Shown here: piece by piece, positions 11,936-24,466 of the stretch
Layout: each line of letters begins with the position of its first letter
How positions within the stretch are numbered: position 1 is the first letter of the stretch
NCBI GenBank assembly: GCA_012295275.1
Contig: CM022666.1
Span: forward strand, 7,463,265 to 7,525,264
DNA length: 62,000 bases
Direction: 5' to 3'
Origin: Chrysomallon squamiferum
Lineage: Eukaryota > Mollusca > Gastropoda > Neomphalida > Peltospiridae
Position numbers and translations under genes: made by a program
Notes under the pieces: generated by a model
What the model was told of the DNA's origin: nothing
Seen by the model: only the letters and a program-made list of their open reading frames with translations
Database searches by the model: none

Positions 11936-13709
11936 ATAATGTTTGTAATAGCTTAATCATTTGTTGTACCGTATCACATAAGAATAAAAAGAATATTATT
12001 CTCATAATCCATAGGACTCCTGTGCAGAGAAGAATGGAGCTGAGGCCATAACGAATTAAAATTAAAATGCAGACAACATTAATTAAAAATTGATTAAAAA
12101 AAAAAAAAAAAAATCTATAAATTCCCAGTCAGTGAGTACGTTAACAAAAAAGCTTTCGAATGTAATAAACTTTGTAACATCAGGGTCAGCTATCTTTTCA
12201 TTGTACAAATCCTTTACACAAACCTTCATTATGTTAGTGCAAACAGAACGCAGGACGTTCATAATGGATCAGCAAACAACGGGATATTTCAGAATGAAAT
12301 AGGATTCTTTGACGATGACGCAAATTCATTCGATTAATGACAGAGAACTGTTTAACGAGACAAACCTAAATAACATTTTAAAATGGTTTATGAAGAACCT
12401 TTGTATTATTATTATCATCATCATCGTCATCATCATCATTATTGATGTTATTATCATCATGAAATACAGAGATTAATATTTCAGTGAAATATAAGTCTCT
12501 CTCTTTCTCTCTCTCTCTCCCCTCCCCCTCTCTCCTGCTGTGATTTCTTCCTTTCATTTATTCTGCATTAAAATTTTCTTTTTTCTTCTTCGTACACCTT
12601 CTGTTATCAAGCCGCTTCTTCTTTACAATATAAAAGAATATTAATAGCTAAATACATCAATGTTTTCCTTGACGACTTAACACCTTCAACTGGTGACGTA
12701 TTTCTTTGTCCTTTTATGAAGAAGCACATCACTCCGACACTGTTGACTTTCAGATAACAAAAAGTGTTTGTAATTAATTAGATATTTGTGCTGAAGCTCA
12801 CGCAATCTATTTGCACTGTAAACTGTGAAGCTACGGATTACGTTGGAGTTTAGCTTTGCATGTGACCTTTCCAAAACACCGCTGCAGTAAGATATTCAAC
12901 CCCGTCTTTTGTTTTTTTTTTTTCGTCAGATATTAAGATTACTCTACTCCAACAAGAGTAATGATGCCGATGACGTAGCTGATGATGATCGCGGTGATTT
13001 TTGTGATGATACGGTGATAATACTCATGAATTTGATAGCGTGGTGACAATGTTGATGTTGATGACGTAGGTGATGATCGTGGTTGTTTTCATGATGATGA
13101 TGTTGTTAATGATATGATGATGATGTTGATGACTAGGATAGTAGTGGTGACTATAAGATGAGATGAAGATGAAGAATGAAGAATACGACCACGTCAATAC
13201 TGATGACGATGACGATAACAATGAAAACCAATAACATCGGAAATACAATAATTTTAGCAGAGTGGAAAAATAATTAATACGTCAGAAAATAACAAGTGGC
13301 AGGCAGTCAGTCCTTTGACATTTGTTTTATTTCATTTACCAGCAGCTGTGTAATAGCAAGTTATGAAGACAATGCAAAACACGAACAGACCTGTCAGATG
13401 AATCGGTCGCTGACACGAACATTCGCAGAAGTGACTGCAGCTAAGTGCTTGAACTCTGTCCTTAAGCAAAACGCGTCATTTGGCTATTTCCCTTTCCAGC
13501 CACTGCTCCATTAACTGGTTTATCAAGAAGGTACGTGGTATGTGCTGTCGAACTGTGGAAAGATGCGTAAAGCATGTCCCTTGACGGTAAATAATAAGTG
13601 TAGCTATTGGGTTTTCTCTCATATGGCCGTAATATCTAAAACATATCCGACTTTAATAGTCCTCCATATAAAAATATTCTCACGTATCATTACACTACGA
13701 GAACGTGTG

Positions 13710-13712
<3 letters not shown>

Positions 13713-13800
<88 letters not shown>
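13713..13800. repeat. (GA)44 microsatellite
   Basis: An uninterrupted GA dinucleotide tract of 88 bp. Confidence 0.97.
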
Positions 13801-13803
<3 letters not shown>

Positions 13804-14139
13804 TTGTTCAAATGAATCAGGTATTTAAAATCAGATTATTATTTCACCTACTAAAGCAAATATTGTTCAAGACACTGAAAACGTGATTACTTTTTTCAAG
13901 GGCAAAATTCTCAAAGACGCTAAATTCTATTACAAACATATTGCCTTTCTTCGAGTTTTACCTAATGCAGCAATATATTTATTGGTTAAAATAAAATAAA
14001 ATAAAATAAAATAAAATAAAATAAAATGAAAGAAAGAAAATCATTAATCGCAACTAAATTCAAAACAGAGGTTAATTTATTAAAAACGATTTATCTATGT
14101 TTTTTTGTAAAATTGAAGCTTATATTGTGTTGAGCGAAA

Positions 14140-14174
<35 letters not shown>

Positions 14175-14309
14175 AATTGGCGATTTCTTTCTTGTAACAT
14201 TATGCCGTTTAAAAACAAAGATTTGTCTTTCAAATGGTTTTCTTTTCTTTTATTCAAAGCAAGGGTACTATTATTACCGCAAACACAAAATTATATTTAC
14301 GCCTAAATA

Positions 14310-14640
14310 GCGCGAGATGAACAACCGCTCGATTCTGTTTAAACGTAATTTACACATAGACTTTCATTCGAAATTATCGCTAAATCTTAACTCACCTTTT
14401 CAAGCGGCTTTCCGGGAACAATTTCTAACAGTATGCAATGCAGGCAGACAACTAAAAGGCGCCATATTGATCGAGGTTACAGAGAAACGTCACTGGTCAT
14501 TGCTGGTATTAAAAGAGTAAACGTGAGCTCAATGCGCGCGCGTTCACGTCAGCAGACGATCGATGGAGTCCCAGGCTAGTGGCGGGGAAATTAGCATCTA
14601 CGCCTGTCTATAGGGCTCCGAATTCTAATAAATTATTACC
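14310..14640 (-). promoter_or_regulatory. Candidate promoter and noncoding first exon of desaturase A
   Basis: A GC-rich, complex block. On the minus strand it contains AATATGGCGCC (YY1-like, 14458-14468) and, further downstream, a near-consensus 5' splice site, GAAAAG then GTGAGT, breaking at 14396/14395. That donor would join the acceptor at 6685. Upstream on the minus strand, CTTTTAATACC followed by ATGACCA resembles CTTTTATCTAATT followed by ATGACCA in the desaturase B promoter. The transcription start is not determined. The island at 9 kb is a competing candidate. Confidence 0.4.
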
Positions 14641-14947
14641 AGCGTTGTACTTTTTTTCCCATGGACTCTAATTTTAAGAACTGTCGAGCGTTACAACAAA
14701 TAAATATGCAGATGGGTTTACAAATGAAATGACTGAAAAATTCAGTATGAAATTGTGATGAGGATTTACAGTATCGAAATACAGAAACTGAACTGCAATG
14801 AGAAGCGTGCAAAATTCCAGTCTTTCTTTGATTTGGCACTATCAGTTTCATTTTTTTTTTTTTTTTTCTTTCAGTTAGCAGCATGAAGTACTTCAGACAA
14901 ATGACGTATAAAAAAGCAGCTCTTTGTTGCATTTCTCACAGCAGAAA

Positions 14948-14971
14948 ATTAATAATAATAATAACAATAAC

Positions 14972-15044
<73 letters not shown>
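14948..15044. repeat. (AAT)n microsatellite
   Basis: About 97 bp of AAT units with a few AAC interruptions at the left end. Confidence 0.95.
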
Positions 15045-15330
15045 TAGAGTTTAGGAAACAAGAACGTCGGCTTCTGTTACGCCTAAGCTTAGACTATGCT
15101 GAAGCTTCGTGGATGAAAACGAGCTTATGTAACAAGACGGTGATTCCGTGCCAAAATACCACTAACCTTCTGCAACTAAACACTAAAATGTGAGGTTGGC
15201 TGTGGAGAAATAATAGGGAAGGAAAAGGTGGAGGGTACACATAAATCTATTGTTAAATGAGCTTTCACAGTATCTTCATTAATATTCATAATTACTATAA
15301 TTATTTTCGTCTTTTCATTCATGTTTATAT

Positions 15331-15333
<3 letters not shown>

Positions 15334-15403
<70 letters not shown>
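15334..15403. repeat. (TC)35 microsatellite
   Basis: An uninterrupted CT tract of about 70 bp. Confidence 0.97.
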
Positions 15404-15405
<2 letters not shown>

Positions 15406-15768
15406 GCCTATGTGCGAACGTGCGCCCGTACCTATTCCGATATCAATGATGCAACACGTACGTTGTTCTGAAAGCAAACAATGGTAGAGTTTTCAACATG
15501 TGAGCTGCAAATAGTGGAGATGACCTTTCTGCGCTTCAGTGTTTATTATCTCTGACATAATCATCACTTAGATTACTGCCCTTTTCAAATCAAAGCCCTA
15601 TCACCTACCCCTTTCCTGTTCGCTAGCTCCGTCTGGATGTTGTACTGAATTCCTGACCTTACATTCACAGGTCACGTTAGTCACCATGTGCGTGGATATG
15701 TGCTTGTTTAATAATACACACGTGGTGCATGTATATATGCATGTCCGTTTGTATTTAACAGCAAATGC

Positions 15769-15803
<35 letters not shown>

Positions 15804-15914
15804 TTTTCAATTTACAAACCATTAGAAAAAATTAAAATAAATAAACATTTTTATAATTATTAGTATTTACTCATGATAATGAAAGATTTTGTTTTATTTT
15901 ATACTTTAATGTCA

Positions 15915-15963
<49 letters not shown>

Positions 15964-18900
15964 CTTAAATAATTTCATTGGTATCATGTAGACTGTTCTT
16001 TCAACTTAAAACTTGCAAAGGACGAAGTGGAATTAAAACTGAATGAATTCACGACATTCTCTGTTCCAGTAATTCTGATCACATCATTTATTTATTTATT
16101 CCCACTACCTGAGAAATCTTTTTTTTTTTTTTTTTTTTTTTGTTGTTTTTTGTTATTTTATGGGGGTTTTTTTTGTGTGTGGGGGGTTGCTGTTGCTGTT
16201 GTTTTTGATTTGATTTTTATTGTATTTCTTTGTTGTTTTTATTTGTTAATTTTGTTTATTTTATAAATCACTGACCGTTTGCTGGTCTACCTTACGAATC
16301 AAGGGCGACCACTCTTATTTTTTTTTTTTTTTAAAGTACGCTCATGTCGAAGAACAGATGTAATGTTTTTCGTTTCGGACGCAGGTTTGTGCACGGTTTA
16401 TTTCACTAAACGTATTGGTTGAAGTGGAACAGTTCAATGAAACATAATGGAGGACTGATTCGAAGATTTGTTTTACTTCTGAGAAAATGTGTTACAAATT
16501 AAGAGCGAGCCAACAAAACAAAAATGTACATGAATGTGTGTGTGTGTGTGTGTCGGTGTGTGTTAGTGAGAGGGGGGGTTGATTGAGACAAAATACAAGG
16601 TCTTAAAATAAATAAAATAGTACTAGCACTAGTAGTTGCAACAAATATATAAAATGACAACTGAACATTTGTTAGTTAAATTATTTAAATTTATTAGCAA
16701 TAAAGGCACCAAACAAACCTCTAAAAAAATCAACAACAAAAAAAAGAATTAACTTTTAAAAAAATGATAATTAGAAATATTTGCGTTGTAAATTGTTTTG
16801 GTTTAAATAATATGTTAATATGATAAATAAATTAGCATTTATTTGAATTTTTTTAATAAAATAACAAAAACAAATCCGAGAGATCCCTTCCTGAGACTTG
16901 ATCCAGAGACAACTCATATACCAAGAAAAACTATTATGTAGTTTGAAAAAATCTAATCTCAGTGCAAAAAAATATTATAATCTAAATCATTTCAACAAAA
17001 TTAAAATATTGCTGCTTTTCTAGATTATATATATATAAAAACAGTCATGGATTATACAAATATATAATTTTGTTCTCAAGGCATATGTAAAATATTAAAG
17101 TAAAACTTGATTTGTGAAACTGCTAGAGCACAACAATCAGTTTTTTTATTACTTTTTTTTTTTTAATTGTATCAAACCTTTGGAATTTCTAATATGATCT
17201 TCAGACACCAATCAGTAAATCTCTATTTGAAATTAAGCAATTGTTCTCTCATTCATAAATGTATATTAATTTGGTCTGTAATTTAGAGGATCTCACCAAA
17301 GCCCCACTTCATCTGCTTGACATGTAATTATTTTGTTATTTTGGCTACAAATGGCATGCAAAATTACTGTTGGTATATCTAACCCCATTTTTATTTTTTT
17401 TTTTTTTTTTTTTTTTTTTCCCTCGTCTAGATCATCATTTTGAAAGCACAGTCCATCAATGTACCTACTCTCTACTCAACCCAATGAAGTTTAAGGAAGT
17501 ATCAATTAGGTGTCAATAATGATAAATGAAATATAAAAAAATAATAATGTTACTACTGAATACAAGGAGAATTTTTAATTTTGAACCTTAAAGAGACAGT
17601 CACAAATGGAACACTGTTTAATAAATTAATATATAAATAAATAAATGAAATAAATATAAACAGGACAAATTAAAATCCATTCATTATTTAAGAGATAATA
17701 TTTCCTGTTGCACACCAGATGTTTGTTATTTCTGATACTGTCATATTTTCAGCAGCAACTGACATCACTACAGCATATTTATTAATATTACCATCATTTA
17801 TTAACTCATTTTGCTATGACGTCTTCAATTCATATCTATTTTGCATAAACCACCAAAATAAAAACATTTTTTTTTTTTATTATCAGTTATCAATAACTGG
17901 TGTCAATAAATGAAATAAAAAAACTTGAAGAAGAAAAGAGTAAATATTTGTTCTGAGAGTTGCCTGTTCAGTTACTTTAATTTTACTTTCATACAACATT
18001 GGTCTGATGAAATTTATCAATACATTTAAAGCTACACAGAGAGCCAATTTCTCATTTTACCAAACTAAATAAATAAATAAATAAATATACAAACATTAAC
18101 ACTGAACAAAAGTATACAGATTTACTCGAGAATGCTATCTAAAGAATTTAAATTATTTTGTATGAATGAATCAACCTCAGTATATTAACCAGACTTTCTA
18201 ATTTATCAAATACTATGGAATATGTTGTCCTGATAATGAAGCATGTAACAAGATCCCCCGCTATGATAAGAATAGACCACTGGCTTCCAAAAAAAATAAT
18301 AATAATAAAGTTTAAGGCATAACGAAATATTGAAAAATTGAAAAAAAAAAATGAAATTTCTTTTTTTTTAAATCACAACAGTCAATATTTATCAGATGTG
18401 TATACAATAATTGAAAATTTTAATTCTGTACATAGTTGCAAACACATGTGTATTTCATGATCATTTACCAGTACCTATTTGTTTGCTCACACACACGCAT
18501 GCACGTACACACACATGCAAAAAAATGTTCCATTTAAAAATTCAAATACCCCAAAAATCAGTAAACTAGAGATGATGTAATGCAACCTACTTCTGTACAA
18601 TGTGGTAAACCACATACAAAATTCATACTATTTTATCAGTTCAAGTTCTTGTCACAGCCTAAGATTGTAATAAAATAAAGTTCAGTTTTGATCTGCTTGA
18701 TCATTCTTGTATTTATATATATATAGATAAATATATATATATTATCTTTTTCTCTCTCTCTGAAAATACTTTCCCCCATTTTTACTTTCACTCACTCAGC
18801 ACTATGGCATATTCAATTTCAACACTGTTCATTTGACCTTTTACACAAAACCTGTTTATCTATCTTTGACAGTTCCCTTTTTATCATTATTTAACACAGA

Positions 18901-21400
18901 AAATAATATACAATTAGACTGTCATAATCATTTTAAAATTCAGATAAACCTCCAAAATGATGATTATCATCATTATTATTATTATTTATTATTATTATTA
19001 TATGTATTTGTAAAATGTATTTTTATATATATATATATATAATCTACTTTTTATATATTTTTATTAGTATGTACTAAATAAGCACATTTATAAATCATCC
19101 ATCATACACTTTAAACTAAATTAAACTTGCACAAATAAATAAATAAATAAAAATTGCAACATTTCTATACAGTTCCTATCTTTACATCATTTTAAAATAG
19201 AATGATCACCTTTTAATTGTGTATTTAATTAATGATATCAGCTTCCTGAGTATTTTAAAATATTTCATACCTTCAAGACAGATATAACATTTTTAACACC
19301 AACAATATAAGATTAGAATATTTATTTTTTTGTTAGTCACATAAGCTCTTTCATTTACTAAATTAAATTAAAAAAAAAAAAAAAAAAATACATCTTTATT
19401 GTTCTTTAGGTATTTTTAAAAAATAAATTAAGAAAATAATATTTTAAAGATTCTTCACACCATTTACTATCAAACTTTCGTCAATTCACAAATCATATTA
19501 GTAATGCTAATAGAAGAATCAAAAAAATTCAGTCAGTACTAAATAAAAATATAAAATACCAGACATACTCTGTAGTAAATATTCAACAATGAAAACAAAA
19601 TTAACAGTTTACATATCATATTTTGTAAATTTAATAAATAAAAATTCTGTTGTCATTAAATTTTATTCAAACTATTTATTTATATTTAGATAAATATATT
19701 ATGTATATATGCACATTATACATACAGTGTAGCTTATTTTTTATATATAATACCCATTTTTATGTTCAAAGTTCAATAGTCAACAGAAAGAAACTGTATA
19801 ATGTTATTGATTCTGGATTTATGAAAATTCATGTTATTTGTTTACTTAATGCTACTGAGTTTTATTATCACCAATTTTATTAATTTTATTATCATTATCA
19901 TTATTATTATATTGTGCTTAAAAAATCCCCTTTATGGTTGTACAGTATTCATGGCACACTGTATGCAGATTAAGTTCAAACAGGTATATATTTCATAAAT
20001 TACCTTATTCGGTTTCCTCAAATGCAGGTGACAGAGTTTACAAAATGATTCATAATGCAGCAGGATATGGTTTCCATGGAATCTAAGGTTTATTTGTCTC
20101 TGACTATTAAATACACAATTTTTTATTTTTTATTTTTATATATTTTGTTTGCCACTGTTTATGTTGTCATGGAAGATAGCTGTTCTAAGAAATCTCATTT
20201 TGAAATGCACCTATGGTGGTACAAATAAATGATGTAAATTAGTAGATGCTTTATTTTTAACACACCAAAAAATTGTTTTATTTTATTTCTAACACTGACA
20301 TCTACCTTTTGGTAAAGACAAAGTTCAGTGATAAAAAAAATAAAAAAATAAAAAATAAAATAAATAAATTTAAAAAACGTCAATATACACATTGTATACT
20401 TCCAAGTGAAGTAAAAACTAAAAATCCAGGCTTTGTTAATAATAAAGAATAAAAATGACAACATTGTAGGGATGTATGGAGGCTGCCATTTTTGTTTCAC
20501 TCAACATTACAGCAATCCCTTATTACTAAGCTAAAATTACTACACCCAGATTTTTACTTTTTAATTTCAAATTACATTTAGTCAACTATATGTTGATTCT
20601 TTATTATTATTACTGGTTTATTTTGTTCTATTTTTTGTTTTGTTCTGTACATATAAAAACATATTTAATTGGTCAGAGAATAGGTGGAAATAAAAGGTTG
20701 GAGGTTTGCTTTATATACAATGGTATTAAACAAAATATAACAAATAAATAAAACAAAAATATTGTCTTTATCAATATTTATACATTTTGAAAAGTAACAA
20801 AATGGAGAAATATTTTAACAGTTTTGATTTTATATTATTATGTAAACACTGGGACACAAAAGACATGAAAACCAACAAACTTAGGAATACTGCAACAAAT
20901 ATTAATAACTATTAGTACAATAATGAAAGGTTCTCTCTTTTTATACAATTAAAACTGCAACAACTATAAATTATTATTTTTACCAGTTATATAATGACAC
21001 AAATTTCACAACCAAGTTTCATCTTTAAATATTTTGCAAGTGCATAGAGTTTGAAAGACACACAAAACTTGGAAACGAATGTTTTAAGATAGATTTCAGG
21101 ATTATAAACTGCAATATACAGCCATTTCTTTCAATTAAAACTGCAAAAGGAACAAACAAGACCAAACATTGTTCATGATATATCAAGTCACATATCAAAA
21201 TTAATTTTTCATTTAAAAACATGCATAGTTTTCCTTAAATTATATAAATATATAAAAATAATAATTACAGTTGAGAGATCATTTTATAAAGTTTTAGTAA
21301 TTATTATTATTATCGTTAATGTAATTAAAGTTAATTGTTTATAATTAAAAGTGCCATATTGTACAAATAAGTGATGGTGATAGACCAACTTGGAATACAG
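15404..21400. other. AT-rich region between the desaturase A leader and desaturase B
   Basis: No coding exon was recognised. It contains (TTA)n at about 15773-15802 and 15918-15962, poly-T runs near 16120 and 17395, short (AT)n and (TAAA)n tracts, and otherwise AT-rich sequence with few CpG. One GGCTGCCATTTTT motif lies at 20481-20493. The left part may be upstream flank of desaturase A and the right part distal 3' UTR or downstream flank of desaturase B. Confidence 0.55.
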
Positions 21401-21420
21401 TGGCATGGCTTGTCTGTTGT

Positions 21421-21426
21421 TTTATT
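21421..21426 (-). other. Possible polyadenylation signal of desaturase B
   Basis: Minus-strand AATAAA about 320 nt downstream of the stop codon, the clearest candidate in that stretch. Several other AATAAA hexamers occur in this AT-rich DNA, including in TAAA repeats near 21.6 kb, so the real cleavage site is uncertain. Confidence 0.35.
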
Positions 21427-21743
21427 TTAAAATGTCTCACAGGTTTTCCACAGAACTCGTCTGGTAACTGTTCAAGGAGGACATTATTCATCCATCACCA
21501 ATGTCATGATTGTCTCAATCAATATCAAATCTGAATGGTGCAAATTATGAGACAATTGCTTTTTTTACTAATTAATTACCACCAGGATTTGATAGCAGAT
21601 ATAAAATAATTTTAAAAAATAAATAAATAAAATAATAAATAAATAAATAAATAAAAAGAAAGGTAAGAAAGAAAGAAAAGAAAATATTAGATTCAAATTA
21701 AGATTCAAAATCATTTTCAAAAAATAACACATTTGTTTTAAAA

Positions 21744-22916
21744 TCACTTGTATATATGAATTTCTGCATCATCGGGAATGATACATTGCTTGGCATATTT
21801 CGCAAACATTTTGAAGTACTTTGGAAACACTGGACTTGGGTCATAGTGTACCAGTTCAGGAAATTCTTTCCTGAACACTGCAGTTGCTTCTTCCAGATGG
21901 TAATGCGGTACCTTTGGAAAAAGATGATGGATCTGGTGTGTTGTAATGTTGTGGATGACACCATGCACAATGCCATAATCACGGTCAACAGAGCTCAACT
22001 GACCACGGACGTTGCTCCACAGATGGTCGGCGTACCATGGAATGTCATCGTCATGGTGGTGCAGAAATGTGATCACTACAATATTTGTTGCAAAAACAAA
22101 GAGAGGACCGAAGTAGTGGAAGCAGAATTTCAGGAAACCAGCAGTGACTGCGAAATTGTAAAGTACCGAGCCCCAGAATGCCAGCAATGACAGAGAGATC
22201 ATGCAGCCAAAGAGATGATTGCGGAACAAGGAATGGAACAGATCAAAATGTGGAACATTCCTTGGACTGTATCCTAGAACAAGATAACCAAACCAGCCAA
22301 TGCCAAGACCAAAACCTGGCAAAACCTTTCCACCATTGTTATCCTTTTCTCTGACTGGATAGAATACTTCATCTTTATCCATATTGCCTGTGTTTTTGTG
22401 ATGCAGCTTGTGTGTCAGTTTCCAGGTGAAATACGGACACATCAGGAACATGTGACAGATGTTGCCAATAATTTCATTCAAAATACGAATGTTGGAGAAT
22501 GACCCATGACCACAGTCATGGCCAATCACAAACAAGGCTGTAAACAGAGTTCCTTGTACAAAGATGAAAAGAGGGGCAACTGCTAGTAAAGCTGGTGTAC
22601 TCAGATGATTCCACAAATACTCGCCAATGTAATAAAGTGCGACAACGCCTGCAAAATCTCGCAGTGCATAGTACACAGAGGTTGCCGTGTCTGGAACAAA
22701 GCAGTGTTTGGGTATCTTTTTCTTAATTTCAATGATCGATGGAAGCTTCCGTGGCAGTTTGACCTTGGACAGGCTGTCAGTATTAACATCATCAGAAAGT
22801 GGTGAGGCAATCTCGTCAGAATGTTCTGTGGATTGTTCATCAGTTACTGAGGTAACTAGAAAGAAATTGAACACCATCTGTGCCCATCCAGAAATCCCAG
22901 ACTTCCAGCTACCCAT
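21744..22916 (-). CDS. Methyl-end (omega-3 type) fatty acid desaturase B
   Basis: A 390-residue membrane desaturase, paralogous to desaturase A and with the same expected ER di-iron chemistry. Histidine boxes are HDCGH (133-137, followed by GSFS as in plant FAD3), HKLHH (169-173, then KNTG) and HQIHH (327-331, then LFPKVPHYHLEEAT). Hydrophobic segments lie at about 86-103, 108-131, 198-215, 236-257 and 260-284. The N-terminus is about 25 residues longer than in A and includes a hydrophobic stretch at 11-22 (WAQMVFNFFLVT). The start is the ATG at 22916 because a splice acceptor (CTTTTGCAG) ends only 7 nt upstream; the upstream in-frame reading is intron. Both proteins share PSIIEIKK.IPKHCFVP, SSVDRDYG and a C-terminus ending IH(V/I)YK. 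Codon use is much more AT-rich and CpG-poor than in A. Substrate and regioselectivity are unknown. Confidence 0.94.
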   Translation of the reverse strand: MGSWKSGISGWAQMVFNFFLVTSVTDEQSTEHSDEIASPLSDDVNTDSLSKVKLPRKLPSIIEIKKKIPKHCFVPDTATSVYYALRDFAGVVALYYIGEYLWNHLSTPALLAVAPLFIFVQGTLFTALFVIGHDCGHGSFSNIRILNEIIGNICHMFLMCPYFTWKLTHKLHHKNTGNMDKDEVFYPVREKDNNGGKVLPGFGLGIGWFGYLVLGYSPRNVPHFDLFHSLFRNHLFGCMISLSLLAFWGSVLYNFAVTAGFLKFCFHYFGPLFVFATNIVVITFLHHHDDDIPWYADHLWSNVRGQLSSVDRDYGIVHGVIHNITTHQIHHLFPKVPHYHLEEATAVFRKEFPELVHYDPSPVFPKYFKMFAKYAKQCIIPDDAEIHIYK

Positions 22917-22923
22917 GTTGAGT
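22917..22923 (-). other. 5' UTR of desaturase B coding exon, with splice acceptor
   Basis: Minus strand reads CTTTTGCAG, then ACTCAAC, then ATG. The AG at 22925-22924 is a canonical acceptor, leaving 7 nt of leader in this exon. Confidence 0.8.
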
Positions 22924-24416
22924 CTGCAAAAGCAAGACGAGTGTATAAACGACATCTGCACTCTTTCACACTCTTGTACGTTTTCTATTTACTTTTTAAT
23001 TTGAAAATAGATAAAACTAACCTAAAATTACTATACCCAGATTTTTCTTTTTAATTTTAATTTTTTTATTAATTCTTCTTCTTTATTTAATGACAACATT
23101 TTCTTTAAATTTTATTATGATTTTTTATATGTATTTATTAAATCAGCCATCAACTCTAGCTGAATATTCAAATATGAAACAACTAAACCAAGAAAAAGAA
23201 AAATGAAAGAAAATCTATGAAAATTAACCTGAATATATTTTGACATTCTTCTGCCATGCAAGGAACAAGCAAAAAAAAGCAACACCTTGCAACCAAAATA
23301 TATTTAAATAAAATATTAAAATACTCTAGAAAATAACAGATATATTTTGAACAAAACTATCTGATGCAATCTTAAAAATATCTGATGCAATCATATTAAT
23401 CTAATGTAAGAATGTGTTTCTTTACTAACCTACCCATGTTTTAATCTGAACAGTATATTTCCATAATTTTTAATGTCCTAATAATAGTAAAAGTACTTGC
23501 TCTATGATACATATCCTTTAATACAAAAAATAAATTCATCTATTCTAAGTAGGTCTCTGTCAAACAGATTCTGTATCTATGTCACAAACTGGCTAACAAG
23601 TATTCTGTCAGTGCAGTATGTTCAAAAATAATACAGAAAACAAAGAGGCTCCAAAGATCAATATATACCAATTAAAATTCTGTGCATGGTGTTTTGTTTA
23701 ATTTATTCTGGTTTTTCATTATTATTTTTTTTTTTTTTTTGTGTGTCTTTATTTCTTTTTTCCTTTATATTTTTGTATTTGTTTATTTGTTTATTATTAT
23801 TTTTATATAGATGAGTCCACATTACAAATGAACACAATGATGAATAACAGATTATCAAAATACAAACTGCTCAAGTCAAAACAAGCCATTTTTGTTTTAG
23901 ATTCTAGCAGCTCTCAACATACATAAAGCTGATAAACCTACTAGCAGGAACAAATCATTATATATTGCTGTTACTGTCAGTACAAGTTGAAGAGAATAAT
24001 AAAACAGAAATACAAGAAATGCCAGAGAAATGAAGAATGAATCATTCATTTGTAGCATATAGTAAGCTCAAAACTCCTGTTAGCACAAGCTTAAGCATTT
24101 AAAATAAAACACAAATGTTAGAAATGGCATAAAGAAATCAAACACAGAGACAGACACACGTACATCTTGACATATCTTGATACACAAGAGATCACATATA
24201 ATGAACTCAGTATGGTTTCATTTCATTTTTTAATTTTTTAATAACACTTTTAGGTTAATAGAATGTTTATCTTTTAACTGTAAAATGGATGAAGCAGTTA
24301 TAAACTGCACACTGTTAGAAGCAGAAGTAGTAGTAGACTTAGTACTATTTTGTAACCACCTGGATTTTGCTGATTCAGTATTTCCCAATATGTATGTATG
24401 TATGTATGTATGTATA

Positions 24417-24418
<2 letters not shown>

Positions 24419-24462
<44 letters not shown>
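24419..24462. repeat. (GT)n microsatellite
   Basis: About 22 GT units preceded by a TATG array. Confidence 0.95.

Positions 24463-24466
<4 letters not shown>

Larger units (their letters stand above)
6685..14395 (-). other. Probable first intron of desaturase A
   Basis: If the leader exon near 14.4 kb is right, this 7.7 kb stretch is one intron. It holds (AAT)24 at 6730-6800, an approximately 184-bp tandem duplication at 8.46-8.83 kb, a CpG-rich island at 8.83-9.32 kb, (TTA)n at 9.54-9.58 kb, (AAT)n at 9.74-9.80 kb, AGT-type repeats at 11.35-11.93 kb, GAT-type repeats at 12.96-13.24 kb, (GA)44 at 13713-13800, (AAATA)n near 13.99-14.03 kb and (AAAT)n near 14.14-14.18 kb. No additional coding exon was recognised. 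Confidence 0.4.

Noticed and set aside
13542-13886. Frame with a long Arg-Glu repeat
   Set aside because: Translation of a (GA)n microsatellite. The same applies to RE- or SL-repeat frames at 15.3, 33.4, 49.0, 56.2 and 59.3 kb.
21756-22190. 144-codon plus-strand frame antisense to desaturase B
   Set aside because: Shadow frame of the desaturase exon with no domain of its own.
22917-22961. Fifteen-codon N-terminal extension of desaturase B
   Set aside because: A canonical splice acceptor lies between it and the ATG, so it is intron sequence.
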